Numbered from the stretch's first letter, positions 52,654-61,732 are shown. The stretch is 64,000 bases of DNA from Candidatus Poribacteria bacterium (GCA_028819845.1 JAPPKS010000006.1:62001-126000); one strand, 5' to 3'. Translations and numbers: made by a program. The notes: generated by a model from the letters alone, not told the origin.

Positions 52654-53214
52654 ATGGCATATTATGGAATACGTCGAAGGGTCTTCATCTCCCATTACAA
52701 AGGCGATAATAAAGAGGTTGATGGCTTTATTGATTACTTTGGCAACCAAGAGAAAGTATTCACACCGTTTGTCCTTGGTGCAAATGATAACGACGATTTC
52801 ATTAACAGCACAAACACAGACTATGTAATGGGGCAGATTAGGAAAAAATACCTGCAGGATACAACGGTCACTATAGTTCTGATAGGAAGCTGCACCCATA
52901 GTCGACGATATGTAGATTGGGAAATCAAGAGTTCGTTGACTCAAGGGCAAACTCTGCCTAACGGTCTTATTGGAGTCCTTTTGCCTAGTCAAGGAAACAG
53001 TGCTCATCTTCCGCCGCGTTTTAGGGCGAATTGGGAAAAAGAGCACGTAGATTGCTATACACGATATCGCTCATACCCATCTGACGCTACGCAACTCGGA
53101 AAGTGGATTGATGACGCTTATGACGCAAGGACCTCACGAGCACGATTTATCAGAAATTCGCAAGACATGATGAAGTATAACGCCAAGTGTAAAGTCTGTA
53201 ACAAAACACACTAA
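52654..53214 (+). CDS. TIR-like (MTH538/ThsB type) protein, first gene of a putative defence operon
   Basis: 186 residues. A TIR-like fold of the DUF1863/MTH538 type: VFISHYKGDNKEVDGFI at the N-terminus, TIVLIGSCTHSRRYVDWEI with the candidate catalytic Glu at residue 90, then NGLIGVLLP. Such proteins act as ThsB in Thoeris, turning NAD+ into a cyclic ADP-ribose signal upon infection. Starts with TATAAT at 52616-52621 and a GAGG ribosome-binding site. Two more genes follow at 26 and 17 bp. The C-terminal 40 residues carry a CxxC (CKVCNKTH). No ThsA/NADase is present, so the partner would be a new one. Confidence 0.82.
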   Translation: MAYYGIRRRVFISHYKGDNKEVDGFIDYFGNQEKVFTPFVLGANDNDDFINSTNTDYVMGQIRKKYLQDTTVTIVLIGSCTHSRRYVDWEIKSSLTQGQTLPNGLIGVLLPSQGNSAHLPPRFRANWEKEHVDCYTRYRSYPSDATQLGKWIDDAYDARTSRARFIRNSQDMMKYNAKCKVCNKTH

Positions 53215-53240
53215 TAAAATCACCAAAAGGGAGAAAACGT

Positions 53241-53723
53241 GTGAATCTTCAAGGTTGGCTCGTAGACCACGGCCTAGAAACATTAAAGATTAACATCAAA
53301 TTCTTGCAAGCAGAATTCAAGATACACGACCTAGATAAGGAAGCTGCTTGGGAATTGTATATCGAACTATTAACACGAATTACGACGCAACCCTTGCCCG
53401 AGGATTCTGGTGATAATAAGACTGCGTTGGAGAGCGTCTATTCTCTGTTCCCACTGACCAGAGAGGTGATTAAACGAAAAGGTCCTGGCTGCCTTGAATT
53501 TACAAAGATTGCTATTGTGGTTCTGAATCAGGTGATTAGACCGTTCACGGCTAAGTGGCATAAGTTAAGTCTGGAATGCGCGTTTGAGATTCCTGAGAAA
53601 GTACGAGAATTCAGAGAAGAGCTAGCAGATTTGCAGGAAAAGCTACGTGTATATACAAGAGCACTCGCCGCTATGGCGGACGTTGAGGATTTAACAGCAC
53701 TTGAGAATGAGGAACCAATCTAG
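53241..53723 (+). CDS. Helical protein of unknown family in the TIR operon
   Basis: 160 residues, GTG start at 53241 behind AAGGGAG. All-helical by composition, with a central FTKIAIVVLNQVIRPFTAKWH motif and a C-terminal amphipathic region (REFREELADLQEKLRVYTRAL). The RPFTAKWH element stands out and may be a family signature; I cannot name it. No signal peptide or membrane helix. It lies between the TIR gene and the two-helix membrane protein, so it may regulate or link the two. Confidence 0.7.
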   Translation: MNLQGWLVDHGLETLKINIKFLQAEFKIHDLDKEAAWELYIELLTRITTQPLPEDSGDNKTALESVYSLFPLTREVIKRKGPGCLEFTKIAIVVLNQVIRPFTAKWHKLSLECAFEIPEKVREFREELADLQEKLRVYTRALAAMADVEDLTALENEEPI

Positions 53724-53740
53724 GATTTCAATACCGACCT

Positions 53741-54034
53741 ATGAACATGTCAAATGACCATGAGAGACCCTGTGAGGATGAGCTGGATTGGAAAGATGTA
53801 GACCAACTTCATCAAGCAACTTTGCAAATTAGCAAAAGTTGCTTTGAGTATAAAAAGCTCTGCATAAGTTTTCTTGGGGTGTCCACTGCATTAATAGTCA
53901 AATTCACCGATAATCCTTTAAACCACACTGTGTTCGTACACGGTCTTTTAATGTGCGTGGGGTTCTGGATTTCTGATGCAACAGGATACTATTTCCAAAA
54001 AAAACTACGAAAACAACTAGATGAGAGGATGTAG
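53741..54034 (+). CDS. Small membrane protein in the TIR operon, candidate effector
   Basis: 97 residues. A soluble N-terminus of about 40 residues (DELDWKDVDQLHQATLQISKS) precedes two hydrophobic helices (LCISFLGVSTALIVKF and VFVHGLLMCVGFWISDATGYYF) and a short basic tail. Two-helix membrane proteins are common effectors in CBASS, Pycsar and related systems, where they damage the membrane on activation. Effector status is inference from position. Start at ATG 53741 (or 53747). Confidence 0.65.
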   Translation: MNMSNDHERPCEDELDWKDVDQLHQATLQISKSCFEYKKLCISFLGVSTALIVKFTDNPLNHTVFVHGLLMCVGFWISDATGYYFQKKLRKQLDERM

Positions 54035-54158
54035 GCAGTGACCCCAATTGTTTGGACACGAAATTGTGGATGTTAAGAAGGTATTTTGAAGTTTAGGACT
54101 TACCTGTAACTGTGTTAGTGCTGCGTTGTTAATTCAAGATGAAATATCGATTGGTGTT

Positions 54159-54400
54159 CTAGTGTGCATTATACGCTGCCTCGAATTCAGCAGGTGTCCT
54201 ATAACCTAGCGCTGAATGAGGCCTTTTCTGATTATACACGACATCTAATACTGGACTCAGTTGGTTGTATGCATCGTGGAAATTCTGATACTCGGCGTCA
54301 ACGATATACTCGTCTTTGATTCTGCCAATCGTACTCTCAACGTATGGATTCTGCCACGGTTTGCCACGGTCCGTCATGGAAATGCGGCACGCTATCGCTC
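54159..54400 (-). pseudogene. C-terminal remnant of an IS3-family transposase (OrfB)
   Basis: Minus-strand frame reads SMTDRGKPWQNPYVESTIGR, later IKDEYI and YNQKRPHSALGYRTPAEF, the end of the DDE integrase core with its catalytic Glu region. It is cut off at about 54400 by a stop and unrelated sequence; OrfA and most of OrfB are absent, and no terminal inverted repeats were found. A relic of an insertion between the TIR operon and the restriction-modification operon. Confidence 0.85.
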
Positions 54401-54519
54401 ACTTCATGTCATACGCTAAACACGACAACGCAACATTGCTTACATTTCCGTCACGCCGGCGTCTCTTTCGCGATTTCCAAGACGCTAGGATTCTTGAATG
54501 TGAGCATTCAAAAAATCCC

Positions 54520-54548
54520 TTGACAACAGATGAGAGTAATTATATAAT
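54520..54548 (+). promoter_or_regulatory. Consensus sigma-70 promoter of the restriction-modification operon
   Basis: TTGACA (54520-54525), 17-bp spacer, TATAAT (54543-54548), both hexamers perfect. The start site would be near 54555, about 60 bases before the GTG of the small regulator-like gene. A perfect 7-bp hairpin (TTGAATG-TGAG-CATTCAA) lies just upstream at 54494-54511. Confidence 0.85.
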
Positions 54549-54616
54549 TTCTATCATGTTATATCTGGTGTAACAGCACGGCGCCGCTAAACCGGCACCC
54601 TAGGGAGGGAGTTTTC

Positions 54617-54886
54617 GTGACAGCGAAGGTTTCAAAGACGCGGAAATGGTACAGGCAGAACCCGCGTCAAACCGCTTGCAAGCAGTACGTGTTTTCGATT
54701 GAGGCCGATATTTACGACAATTTCAAGCGTCACGCCTTCCAAAAAGGGCACTCCATAAACAGCATGGTGGGCGAGTTAATCAAGCGTGAGCTGAGCATTG
54801 ACAGTAACATGGATAGCAACTCTGCCGCGCCGAAGCCCGAACCAAACACAGCTACCGACAAGGAAATTACGGGCGCCACGCAATAA
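54617..54886 (+). CDS. Small ribbon-helix-helix-like protein, possible regulator of the R-M operon
   Basis: 89 residues, GTG start with GGAGGGAG upstream. The middle resembles an RHH/Arc-type fold: a strand (KQYVFSIEADIYDNFKRHA) followed by helix-turn-helix (GHSINSMVGELIKREL). The C-terminus is a low-complexity tail. It is first in the transcript from a consensus promoter and precedes the methyltransferase by 32 bp, so a controller role is reasonable though unproven. Confidence 0.65.
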   Translation: MTAKVSKTRKWYRQNPRQTACKQYVFSIEADIYDNFKRHAFQKGHSINSMVGELIKRELSIDSNMDSNSAAPKPEPNTATDKEITGATQ

Positions 54887-54918
54887 TTCGGAATAGAGCA
54901 AAAGGGGATTAAAATATT

Positions 54919-55779
54919 ATGGCCAAATCGGAAATGCAAGCATTTGGAGTCGGTAGTCGAATCGGACATAATTCCGATAAATTTTATCAAAGAAATGTGT
55001 ATACTCCAATGCAACAACCGTCTACCGCGGCAGACAATGTTGTGCCTACCGATAGTCTAAACACCATATTTGCGCACTCCAGCGAAAACATGTCGGAATT
55101 ACCTAATAATAGTGTCCATTTAATGATAACATCGCCTCCCTACAATGTAGGCAAAGAATACGACGAAGATTTGACATTGGACTCGTATCGTACCATGCTT
55201 GGACGCGTCTGGAAGGAAACACATCGTGTCCTAGTTGACGGCGGGCGAGCTTGTATCAACGTAGCTAACATTGGACGCAAACCCTATATACCTTTACATG
55301 CATTTATTGCTTCAGACATGTTGAATCTGGGGTACTTGATGCGTGGCGAAATCATTTGGAACAAAGCCGCTAGTGCGGGAAGTTCTTGTGCGTGGGGAAG
55401 TTGGAGATCTGCGTCTAATCCTGTATTGAGAGATGTGCACGAATACATTCTAATATTCTGCAAAACGACCTTTAAGCGTAACGGCGACGAATCCACAATT
55501 GGCAGGAATGAATTTCTTGATTGGACAAAGAGTATCTGGACCTTTCCAGCCGAATCTGCGAAGAAGGTGGGACATCCCGCCCCGTTTCCCTTAGAATTGC
55601 CAGCTCGGCTCATAGACCTGTATTCGTTCAAGGGTGACGTTATTTTAGACCCGTTTATTGGAAGCGGCACAACTGCGGTTGCGGCAAAGGGACTACAACG
55701 ATGCTGGGTTGGATACGAGACATCGCAAGATTACGTAAATACGGCCAGCGATAGATTGAAACAGGAAACTTTACTTTGA
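54919..55779 (+). CDS. Type II DNA methyltransferase, beta class (TSPPY, N4-cytosine or N6-adenine)
   Basis: 286 residues. Catalytic motif TSPPYNVGKEYDED at 71-84 comes first and the AdoMet motif DPFIGSGTTAVAA near residue 245 last, the beta-class order; SPPY usually marks N4-cytosine methylation. It protects host DNA from the adjacent endonuclease. Its TGA overlaps the endonuclease TTG start as TTGA, so synthesis is coupled. Confidence 0.93.
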   Translation: MAKSEMQAFGVGSRIGHNSDKFYQRNVYTPMQQPSTAADNVVPTDSLNTIFAHSSENMSELPNNSVHLMITSPPYNVGKEYDEDLTLDSYRTMLGRVWKETHRVLVDGGRACINVANIGRKPYIPLHAFIASDMLNLGYLMRGEIIWNKAASAGSSCAWGSWRSASNPVLRDVHEYILIFCKTTFKRNGDESTIGRNEFLDWTKSIWTFPAESAKKVGHPAPFPLELPARLIDLYSFKGDVILDPFIGSGTTAVAAKGLQRCWVGYETSQDYVNTASDRLKQETLL

Positions 55780-56399
55780 ATCCTTGTATTGCAAACCTGT
55801 TAAAAGACGACATAAAGGTGACGCGATTTGTCAAGAATCTGCCAATTGCGTTTGAAATAGTCGCCAATGAGATGCCTAAAGGCAATCCAGCTATCGGAAT
55901 ACTGCGCGAACATGTAATTATTGGTTATTTCATTTCAGAATTTGGACAAAATAAAATTAGAGTCCCAGAGGAAGGAAACAAACGAGAGTTTGATGTAGAG
56001 GTATGTGGCGAACCACTCTCCATCAAGACAATCACCGGAAATAGCTTGGTTAAAATACTTTGGACTGCAGACCAGACTATCGTCAACGAAGAAATTGCAT
56101 ATCGTTATCACCCCGAGACCGATATGTTTTTGATCACCATTCATTGGGGAAAAACACAGAACAGTGTGTTTTACATTCCTAAACATGTTCAATCTGAGAC
56201 GTACAACCAGCTCGGCGCGGCACATTACCTCCGTGTTGCATCAAACACAAATCATAGAGGCATTACCATTGCTTCGAAAGCGATGAAGACCCTAAAATGC
56301 CATTCCGATACATTGAGTTGCGTAGTTGGGTGGTACAAGCGGGGATTACATTCTTCCCCCTATGAACGTTGGGAAAATTATTGGGCACAGATTCAATAA
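55776..56399 (+). CDS. ThaI-like type II restriction endonuclease
   Basis: 207 residues. From memory it resembles the ThaI family along its length: an N-terminal LREHVIIGYFISEFG helix, VEVCGEPLSIKTITGN with the PD-(D/E)xK-type core and catalytic Lys, SVFYIPKHVQ, and a C-terminal SPYERWENYW. ThaI cuts CGCG, so that site is the prediction here; it is inference. The gene begins with a TTG that overlaps the methyltransferase stop, delaying or limiting endonuclease synthesis. A hairpin follows at 56473-56503. Confidence 0.82.
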   Translation: MNPCIANLLKDDIKVTRFVKNLPIAFEIVANEMPKGNPAIGILREHVIIGYFISEFGQNKIRVPEEGNKREFDVEVCGEPLSIKTITGNSLVKILWTADQTIVNEEIAYRYHPETDMFLITIHWGKTQNSVFYIPKHVQSETYNQLGAAHYLRVASNTNHRGITIASKAMKTLKCHSDTLSCVVGWYKRGLHSSPYERWENYWAQIQ

Positions 56400-56472
56400 C
56401 CTTAAGTTTCTCGGGCTTTTCCTGAAACGCATATTCTGCTAAGCCAATTACTGATAAACAGAATTAAAAAAA

Positions 56473-56512
56473 TGCCCTAACCGGCGGTCAACCAGCTAGG
56501 GCAAAGTCGTTT
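56473..56512 (+). terminator. Putative terminator after the R-M operon
   Basis: TGCCCTA (56473-56479) and TAGGGCA (56497-56503) form a 7-bp stem around a GC-rich loop that can extend the pairing, followed by GTTTTCT. The rest of 56400-56746 shows no supportable gene. Confidence 0.5.
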
Positions 56513-56746
56513 TCTCGTTGTGGAGCGAAAAAACGATAAAGGAAATAAATCAAACGTATGGTTTATTTTAGCATACTTAAGAATAAAGTGTCAAGTTTTT
56601 TACCGCATTGCGTTTCAAGGGTATCGGTTTGTACAGTCTAAGTGCACCGATGCCCTTTTTTTGTTCACGCATCCTTGCACTCTAATCTCGAAACATAACT
56701 CGAAACATAATTAGAAGAGCCATAAACTTGGCTTTGGAGCACTAAC

Positions 56747-57979
56747 ATGAGCACTCCGCAATCGACTAATCCTCAAGACTACTACCTTGATGGGTTGTCC
56801 GAAATTATACGCGAAATAGTTGAGAAATCCGGCAACGGCGCCTGTATCTTCCGGGGCGAGCCCGAAACCTATGATGATGAACCATTCTGCGGCAAGGTAT
56901 CCTCAACTCTATACCGGATGGCTCCTAATAGCTTTGATTCCGGGAAATTGGAACTCGCTTACGAACAAGACAAAATCATTAACGAACTCAATAGCTACCT
57001 CCCCGTTCCCAAACAAAATAAGGGGTTTGAAATCTGGACGGAACTTCAACATTACGGCACTGAAACCAATCTAATAGATTTCACTACAGACTACCACATC
57101 GCTCTTTTCTTTGCCTGCAACGGCTCGCATGACAAAGATGGTAGAGTAATCATATTCAGCAGAACAGATTCCATAAACCAGAAATACCATATTAAACGTC
57201 CTCACAGTCCCGAAAACCGTGTCCTTGCCCAAAAGAGCATTTTTGCACAACCGCCTAAAGGCTATTTAGACTTTGGCGACTATACCATTGTTTCAGTGCC
57301 CGCAAACCTGAAGCAGTGGTTTTTAATTCACCTACGGAAATTCCAAGACGTATCTACTCAAAGCGTTTACAATGATATACATGGATTCATTCGCCATCGA
57401 ACACTTAGGTTGTCCCCGACGGCTAGAATACCCCGTGAAACCGGTCTAAAAATTATGATCGAAGTTCCAGAACGAGACCCGGTTGATGAAGAGGCTAAGA
57501 AGAAACTGCTATTGGCAATTAAACACCATACATCGGGTTTACAATATGCACCTTATGACGCGTCGTTCTATACGGAGCTATCGTACTGTTACTTTCTATT
57601 GGATGACATCAGTCGGGCCATCGAAACACTAAGCAAAGCCATATGGGCGGACCCGAATTACGAATCAGCCTATTACATGCGAGCGCGTTGTTACACTGTC
57701 CAACGCGACAATGAACACGCCTTGGCCGATCTAAAAACCGTGATAGATTTCGATTCGAAATTAGCTGGGAAGGCTCATTACCGTCGAGGTATGGAATTGT
57801 TGCATTCAAAAAATTGGGAGGCAGCGAAATCGGATTTCATAGCCGCCAACGCTAAACTTATGCACATCCGGTTTCAATTCGCCGCCGATTTCCATAGCGT
57901 CGCTCACTACGAACACGTTTCAGGCGTTAAACTGCCGAAGGACATCTCCGAATTACTCCAACCTGAACAACCACCATAA
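56747..57979 (+). CDS. FRG-domain protein with C-terminal TPR repeats
   Basis: 410 residues. An N-terminal FRG domain (about 15-225): CIFRGEPET gives the name motif, TELQHYGTETNLIDFTTDYHI and ALFFAC its conserved core. FRG domains occur mainly in defence islands and are thought to be ADP-ribosyltransferase-like or nucleotide-handling, but no activity is firmly known. TPR-like repeats fill about 270-370 (YTELSYCYFLLDDISRAIET). No adjacent partner is evident; the primase remnant starts 11 bp downstream. Defence role is likely by domain and by neighbourhood. Confidence 0.85.
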   Translation: MSTPQSTNPQDYYLDGLSEIIREIVEKSGNGACIFRGEPETYDDEPFCGKVSSTLYRMAPNSFDSGKLELAYEQDKIINELNSYLPVPKQNKGFEIWTELQHYGTETNLIDFTTDYHIALFFACNGSHDKDGRVIIFSRTDSINQKYHIKRPHSPENRVLAQKSIFAQPPKGYLDFGDYTIVSVPANLKQWFLIHLRKFQDVSTQSVYNDIHGFIRHRTLRLSPTARIPRETGLKIMIEVPERDPVDEEAKKKLLLAIKHHTSGLQYAPYDASFYTELSYCYFLLDDISRAIETLSKAIWADPNYESAYYMRARCYTVQRDNEHALADLKTVIDFDSKLAGKAHYRRGMELLHSKNWEAAKSDFIAANAKLMHIRFQFAADFHSVAHYEHVSGVKLPKDISELLQPEQPP

Positions 57980-57989
57980 ACGTATAGAA

Positions 57990-58499
57990 ATGGAAAACCC
58001 AGCAAAGAACCGAACACATCACCCGCGAAATCATTCGCCACCCCAACCCGAAAAACAAATCGACTGGAACGCAATCGCGCCGAACGTCGCGGTGCGCCTC
58101 AAGGGCGAGCCCCGAACGAAATCCGACAAGGAATGGCGATGGGGAACCAAGGGCAGTTTCGCGCTGTACCTTGAAAATGGGACATTTTCCGATTATGAGA
58201 ACGACGTCGCCGGTGGCGTAATTGCCATGGTGGCGCACTGCGAAGGCTTAGGGAGCCGTGACGAGGCAATCCAGTGGCTGAAGGACAACGATTTCCTTCC
58301 CGGAAGCCATACCTCACCCCGGCCGCGCCGTACAAATCCGCAACCAAAAGCCGATCCCCCGATTGCAAAGCCGCCTCACAACACCGGGCAGCTAGAACAT
58401 GGATTAACGCTTTGGAACAATGCCCTACCGGTGCCAGCGGAATTTGAGCACCCCGTCCGCCGACTATCCAAACAACACTCCTCGACGAATCCGAATTAA
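57990..58499 (+). pseudogene. N-terminal remnant of a phage/plasmid primase-like protein
   Basis: 169 residues with the front part of a Toprim/primase-like protein as found in P4-like elements: ERWRWGTKGSFALYLENGTF-like segment (WRWGTKGSFALYLENGTFSD), DYENDVAGGVIAMVAHCEGL and DEAIQWLKDNDF, then a Pro-rich linker and LWNNALPVPAEFEHPVRR where the Toprim/helicase part should begin. It stops there, and the downstream bases do not resume a long frame. I therefore read it as a truncated gene. Confidence 0.6.
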
Positions 58500-58593
58500 A
58501 ACGCAGCGCCTTCAAGAACATTGAGCAATTATTGGAGCTTCGAAAAGCCTAACTAGGGACTGAACAACGGGCTCGCTTGCCGGAGGGGATCCA

Positions 58594-59031
58594 TTGGGCG
58601 AGACTAGCTCTCCCGAACTTAAACGCTCGTATTTTGAAACAAAAGCAGATGCGGATGCAGTTATGGCGACGTTAAATCGCTCACTGTTTTACTGGTGGTT
58701 TGTGGTTCTTTCAACGTGCCGGACAGTCAGTTTGCGTGAAATTGGACACTTCCGAATCGGTCTCGATAGGATGGAGCTTGCCCTAAAGCAACGTCTTTCT
58801 AGTTTCTCCACTGAATTGATGTCAGACTTGAAACGCCACGCGAAGCGTAAGGAGACGTTTTACAAAGCGACTGGTCGTGTTGTATTTGATGAGTTTTCTC
58901 CCCGTAATTCCAAGTACATCATGGACAAACTAGACCGCGTCCTTGCGCAACACGACGGCTTCACAGACGAAGAATTAGACTTCATCATCAACTACGACAT
59001 CAAATACCGAATGGGGTTGGGAAATGAATGA
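58594..59031 (+). pseudogene. C-terminal remnant of a large DNA methyltransferase (Eco57I/type IIG-like)
   Basis: 145 residues. SLFYWWFVVLSTCRTVSLREI and FTDEELDFIINYDIKYRMG are what I recall as the end of Eco57I-like adenine methyltransferase/restriction enzymes. The catalytic NPPY and target-recognition parts are missing and the frame starts at a TTG without a ribosome-binding site. A relic of another restriction-modification gene in this island. Confidence 0.6.
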
Positions 59032-59171
59032 TTGAAAGATTCGCATGAACGGGCACGTCACAAAATAGTTTCAGAATTGTAGAAAGAAACACATCCGGTT
59101 GAATGCGACATTGACAATCTGTTGTAACGTCAGCAGAACCTAGAAATTCATTGTGAAACGTAGAGCATGTT

Positions 59172-60719
59172 ATGAACAATGTTGTTCGTAAGAAGACTAT
59201 TCTGTGCTTATTAGATTGTGTTCCCAAGTCTGTTGATGAGATTGCCGGTGAAATTGATGAATCATTGGAGACCATTGCCGATTCGCTCACAATACTTATT
59301 TCGGAAAGTATTTGTGAGAAAGTAAGTACAATTGAGGTTAGTCAGTATACTGTCAGAAAGGATATAGGAAGTTTAAGAAAACTGACTAAAGAGTTTCTCT
59401 CAAATGTAGAAGAACATAAACAGGATACAGAGCAATTCATTTCATCCGAGTATTACCATTCCGGCATTGACGATCGGTTAGTTAATTCCGTTCTCGCGCG
59501 TTTTCATCTTGCTTCAGTATACCGAACCGATGAGGAAAGACTAGGATTGCGTAGGCTATTGCTCGCGTCACCGTCAGCTCTGTTTCATGTTTTACATGCT
59601 GACACGCAGATTTTCGATGAAATGTGGTCAAGTCAGAATCAGTTAGACACTTCGGATTCTACTCGTCAGTGGTTTGGCCAAATCCTTGTGTCACAGTTTC
59701 AGACCCCCATATTGGACATGCTTAGGGCTGATATGAATAGTCCTGTATTCGCAAAGTTGCATGCTGTGCTCGGCCTTCGAGCAGTGAAGATAAGTACACA
59801 CGTGAGTTTGGCGACTATGCACGGAAATTATGCTGCGGCAGGCGGTGGAGGGAGTTTTTCCTTAGGTAGAGCTATGGAGAACTTACGCGCCGGACAACTA
59901 GTCTCGAATGTCGATCCAATGGCTATTGCCAATGATGGATTGGCATTTCTTCATCTTGAAGAATTCCACATTGCGCTGGAGTATTTTGACAAAGCAATTA
60001 ACATGCTTCAAGATCCTATGCAAAAGGCAAAAGTATGGAACAACATGGGAGTAACTTTTCTTCTGATCAAGCAATATCAAAAAGCAATACAATGTTTTAC
60101 CGCAGGCATCGAGCTTGATTCAAAAGGTGAATTTGCCCCGTTGTGCGAGAACAAACGGTTAGCTGAAGAACATTTAGCTAACGCGACGGAAAACCACAAC
60201 TTCACCCAAACCACACAGATACGTTATTTTCAAGGTCACATTGTACCTTTAGAGGAAACACGCTTCTTTGAATTCAAGGAAGTTAGTGGCAAAAACCCAG
60301 TTAGTTCAATCGAAAACACGGCTGATGAATACGCTGTTGCCTTCCTCAATCGCGAAGGAGGACGTCTCTTCTGGGGAATAAGAGATTCCGATAGAACTAC
60401 CATAGGAGTGACTTTGGACCACCAAAATCGAAATGAAGTTCGCCAGCAGGTTTCTCAAAAACTCGGCCAAATACAACCCCCGATTAGTTTTAAACATTGG
60501 AAACTGCATTTTCACGCCGTTCACAACGCCAATGGACAATCAATACCAAATCTTTGGGTCATAGAACTTGTGATTTTTCCACCAAAGGAAGGGCAGGTGT
60601 TTTTCACAGGTAGTTCCGAATTGTTCGTCAAAACGGATGGTGGAAAGCGGAAGTTAATCGGACAACAGATAACCGAGCATATTTGCAGTGTTGTTCAAAG
60701 TGATACTAAAACAGAGTAG
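59172..60719 (+). CDS. Winged-helix / TPR / AlbA_2 (Schlafen-like) three-domain protein
   Basis: 515 residues. N-terminal winged-helix-like unit (about 1-70: KSVDEIAGEIDESLETIADS), a helical central region, TPR-like repeats near 255-335 (GLAFLHLEEFHIALEYFDKA and AKVWNNMGVTFLLIKQYQKA), then an AlbA_2/Schlafen-type domain at about 350-500 (FFEFKEVSG, AVAFLNREGGRLFWGIRDSD). AlbA_2 proteins bind nucleic acids and several are in anti-phage or regulatory systems. The fusion with both wHTH and TPR is not one I know as a named system. Weakly supported start at ATG 59172, no strong ribosome-binding site. Confidence 0.8.
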   Translation: MNNVVRKKTILCLLDCVPKSVDEIAGEIDESLETIADSLTILISESICEKVSTIEVSQYTVRKDIGSLRKLTKEFLSNVEEHKQDTEQFISSEYYHSGIDDRLVNSVLARFHLASVYRTDEERLGLRRLLLASPSALFHVLHADTQIFDEMWSSQNQLDTSDSTRQWFGQILVSQFQTPILDMLRADMNSPVFAKLHAVLGLRAVKISTHVSLATMHGNYAAAGGGGSFSLGRAMENLRAGQLVSNVDPMAIANDGLAFLHLEEFHIALEYFDKAINMLQDPMQKAKVWNNMGVTFLLIKQYQKAIQCFTAGIELDSKGEFAPLCENKRLAEEHLANATENHNFTQTTQIRYFQGHIVPLEETRFFEFKEVSGKNPVSSIENTADEYAVAFLNREGGRLFWGIRDSDRTTIGVTLDHQNRNEVRQQVSQKLGQIQPPISFKHWKLHFHAVHNANGQSIPNLWVIELVIFPPKEGQVFFTGSSELFVKTDGGKRKLIGQQITEHICSVVQSDTKTE

Positions 60720-60853
60720 GTCGTACTAAAATATCCCTTAACCTCATCTCGCAAATCGCGGTGGGAGCATCGTGCAGACAGTTAGCAATTTCATTTTTCG
60801 TGTGCAAATTTTGTAAAATCACTTCATTATTCAAAAAATAAGGAGATTTTCAA

Positions 60854-61732
60854 ATGGCATCAGGAAACGGTACATCGTTGGCAAAGATTGAATCAAATCG
60901 GCGAAACGCACAAAAGTCCACTGGACCCAAAACCCAAGCGGGCAAAGAGAAATCAAAGATGAACGCCATAAAACACGGACTGGTCGCGCAGGCAACGGTG
61001 ATTCCGGTCGGAGAAGCCAAAGAGAGTGATTCCGAATTCACGCAGTTGTTGGATCGCGTCATAGCGGAGTTTGAACCACAGGGATTCATTGAGGAGATAT
61101 TAGCCGAAAGAATCGCAATCTGCTACTGGCGGCTCAGACGCGCCGCCTACGCCGAAGTCGGCGAAATCCGCAAAGCGCTAGACACAGCCAAAGGGGAAAC
61201 TTCTGAAGAAGATCTGTCTCGGTTATTGATTGCCACTTCCAAATATAGGGGTTACCTTCATAGACCTGAGATGCTGGCTGAATTGCAGAGCACAGAGGCA
61301 GGATTAGATTTCTTGATTGAATTTCTTAATGATGCGCGAACCGAGTTCGAGAAGTCCGGGTATATCTGTAATGAAACCCAAATCAAACTCAGCAATTATT
61401 TCGGTTATAACTATGATGCAGCAAAGCATGCCGATTACGATTTCTTGTCTTACAATGAAAGTGACATTGAGGATGAGAATTTGGAAGTTGAGGTTAACGA
61501 GACTGTCTTGTTTCGGATGCTCGTTGAGCAAACGGAGAGGTTATCGGCGAAAAAAGCCCTTCTCGAAGAAAATCGAAAGCTGCAACACGAAGTTGATGTC
61601 ATTCGGAGTGCAATTCCCTTAGATGTTAATCGGATAACTCGCTACGAAGCAGCGATTGAACGCCAATTGTACAAAGCGCTAGACAAACTCGAAGATTTGC
61701 AACGGGCCCGGAAAGCGCAATCTCTAAATTAG
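60854..61732 (+). CDS. Hypothetical protein with NRRNAQKSTGPKT motif
   Basis: 292 residues, AAGGAGA before the ATG at 60854. The N-terminus (ESNRRNAQKSTGPKT then GKEKSKMNAIKHGL) is a widespread motif in hypothetical proteins of Planctomycetes, Poribacteria-like and acidobacterial genomes, often multicopy; the rest is helical and charged. It has been suggested to bind DNA, but I know of no assigned activity. It may be a repeated accessory gene of this lineage. Confidence 0.72.
   Translation: MASGNGTSLAKIESNRRNAQKSTGPKTQAGKEKSKMNAIKHGLVAQATVIPVGEAKESDSEFTQLLDRVIAEFEPQGFIEEILAERIAICYWRLRRAAYAEVGEIRKALDTAKGETSEEDLSRLLIATSKYRGYLHRPEMLAELQSTEAGLDFLIEFLNDARTEFEKSGYICNETQIKLSNYFGYNYDAAKHADYDFLSYNESDIEDENLEVEVNETVLFRMLVEQTERLSAKKALLEENRKLQHEVDVIRSAIPLDVNRITRYEAAIERQLYKALDKLEDLQRARKAQSLN

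Noticed and set aside
54494-54511. TTGAATG/CATTCAA hairpin as a terminator of the TIR operon
   Set aside because: On the plus strand it is followed by A residues, not T; it more likely belongs to the promoter region of the next operon.
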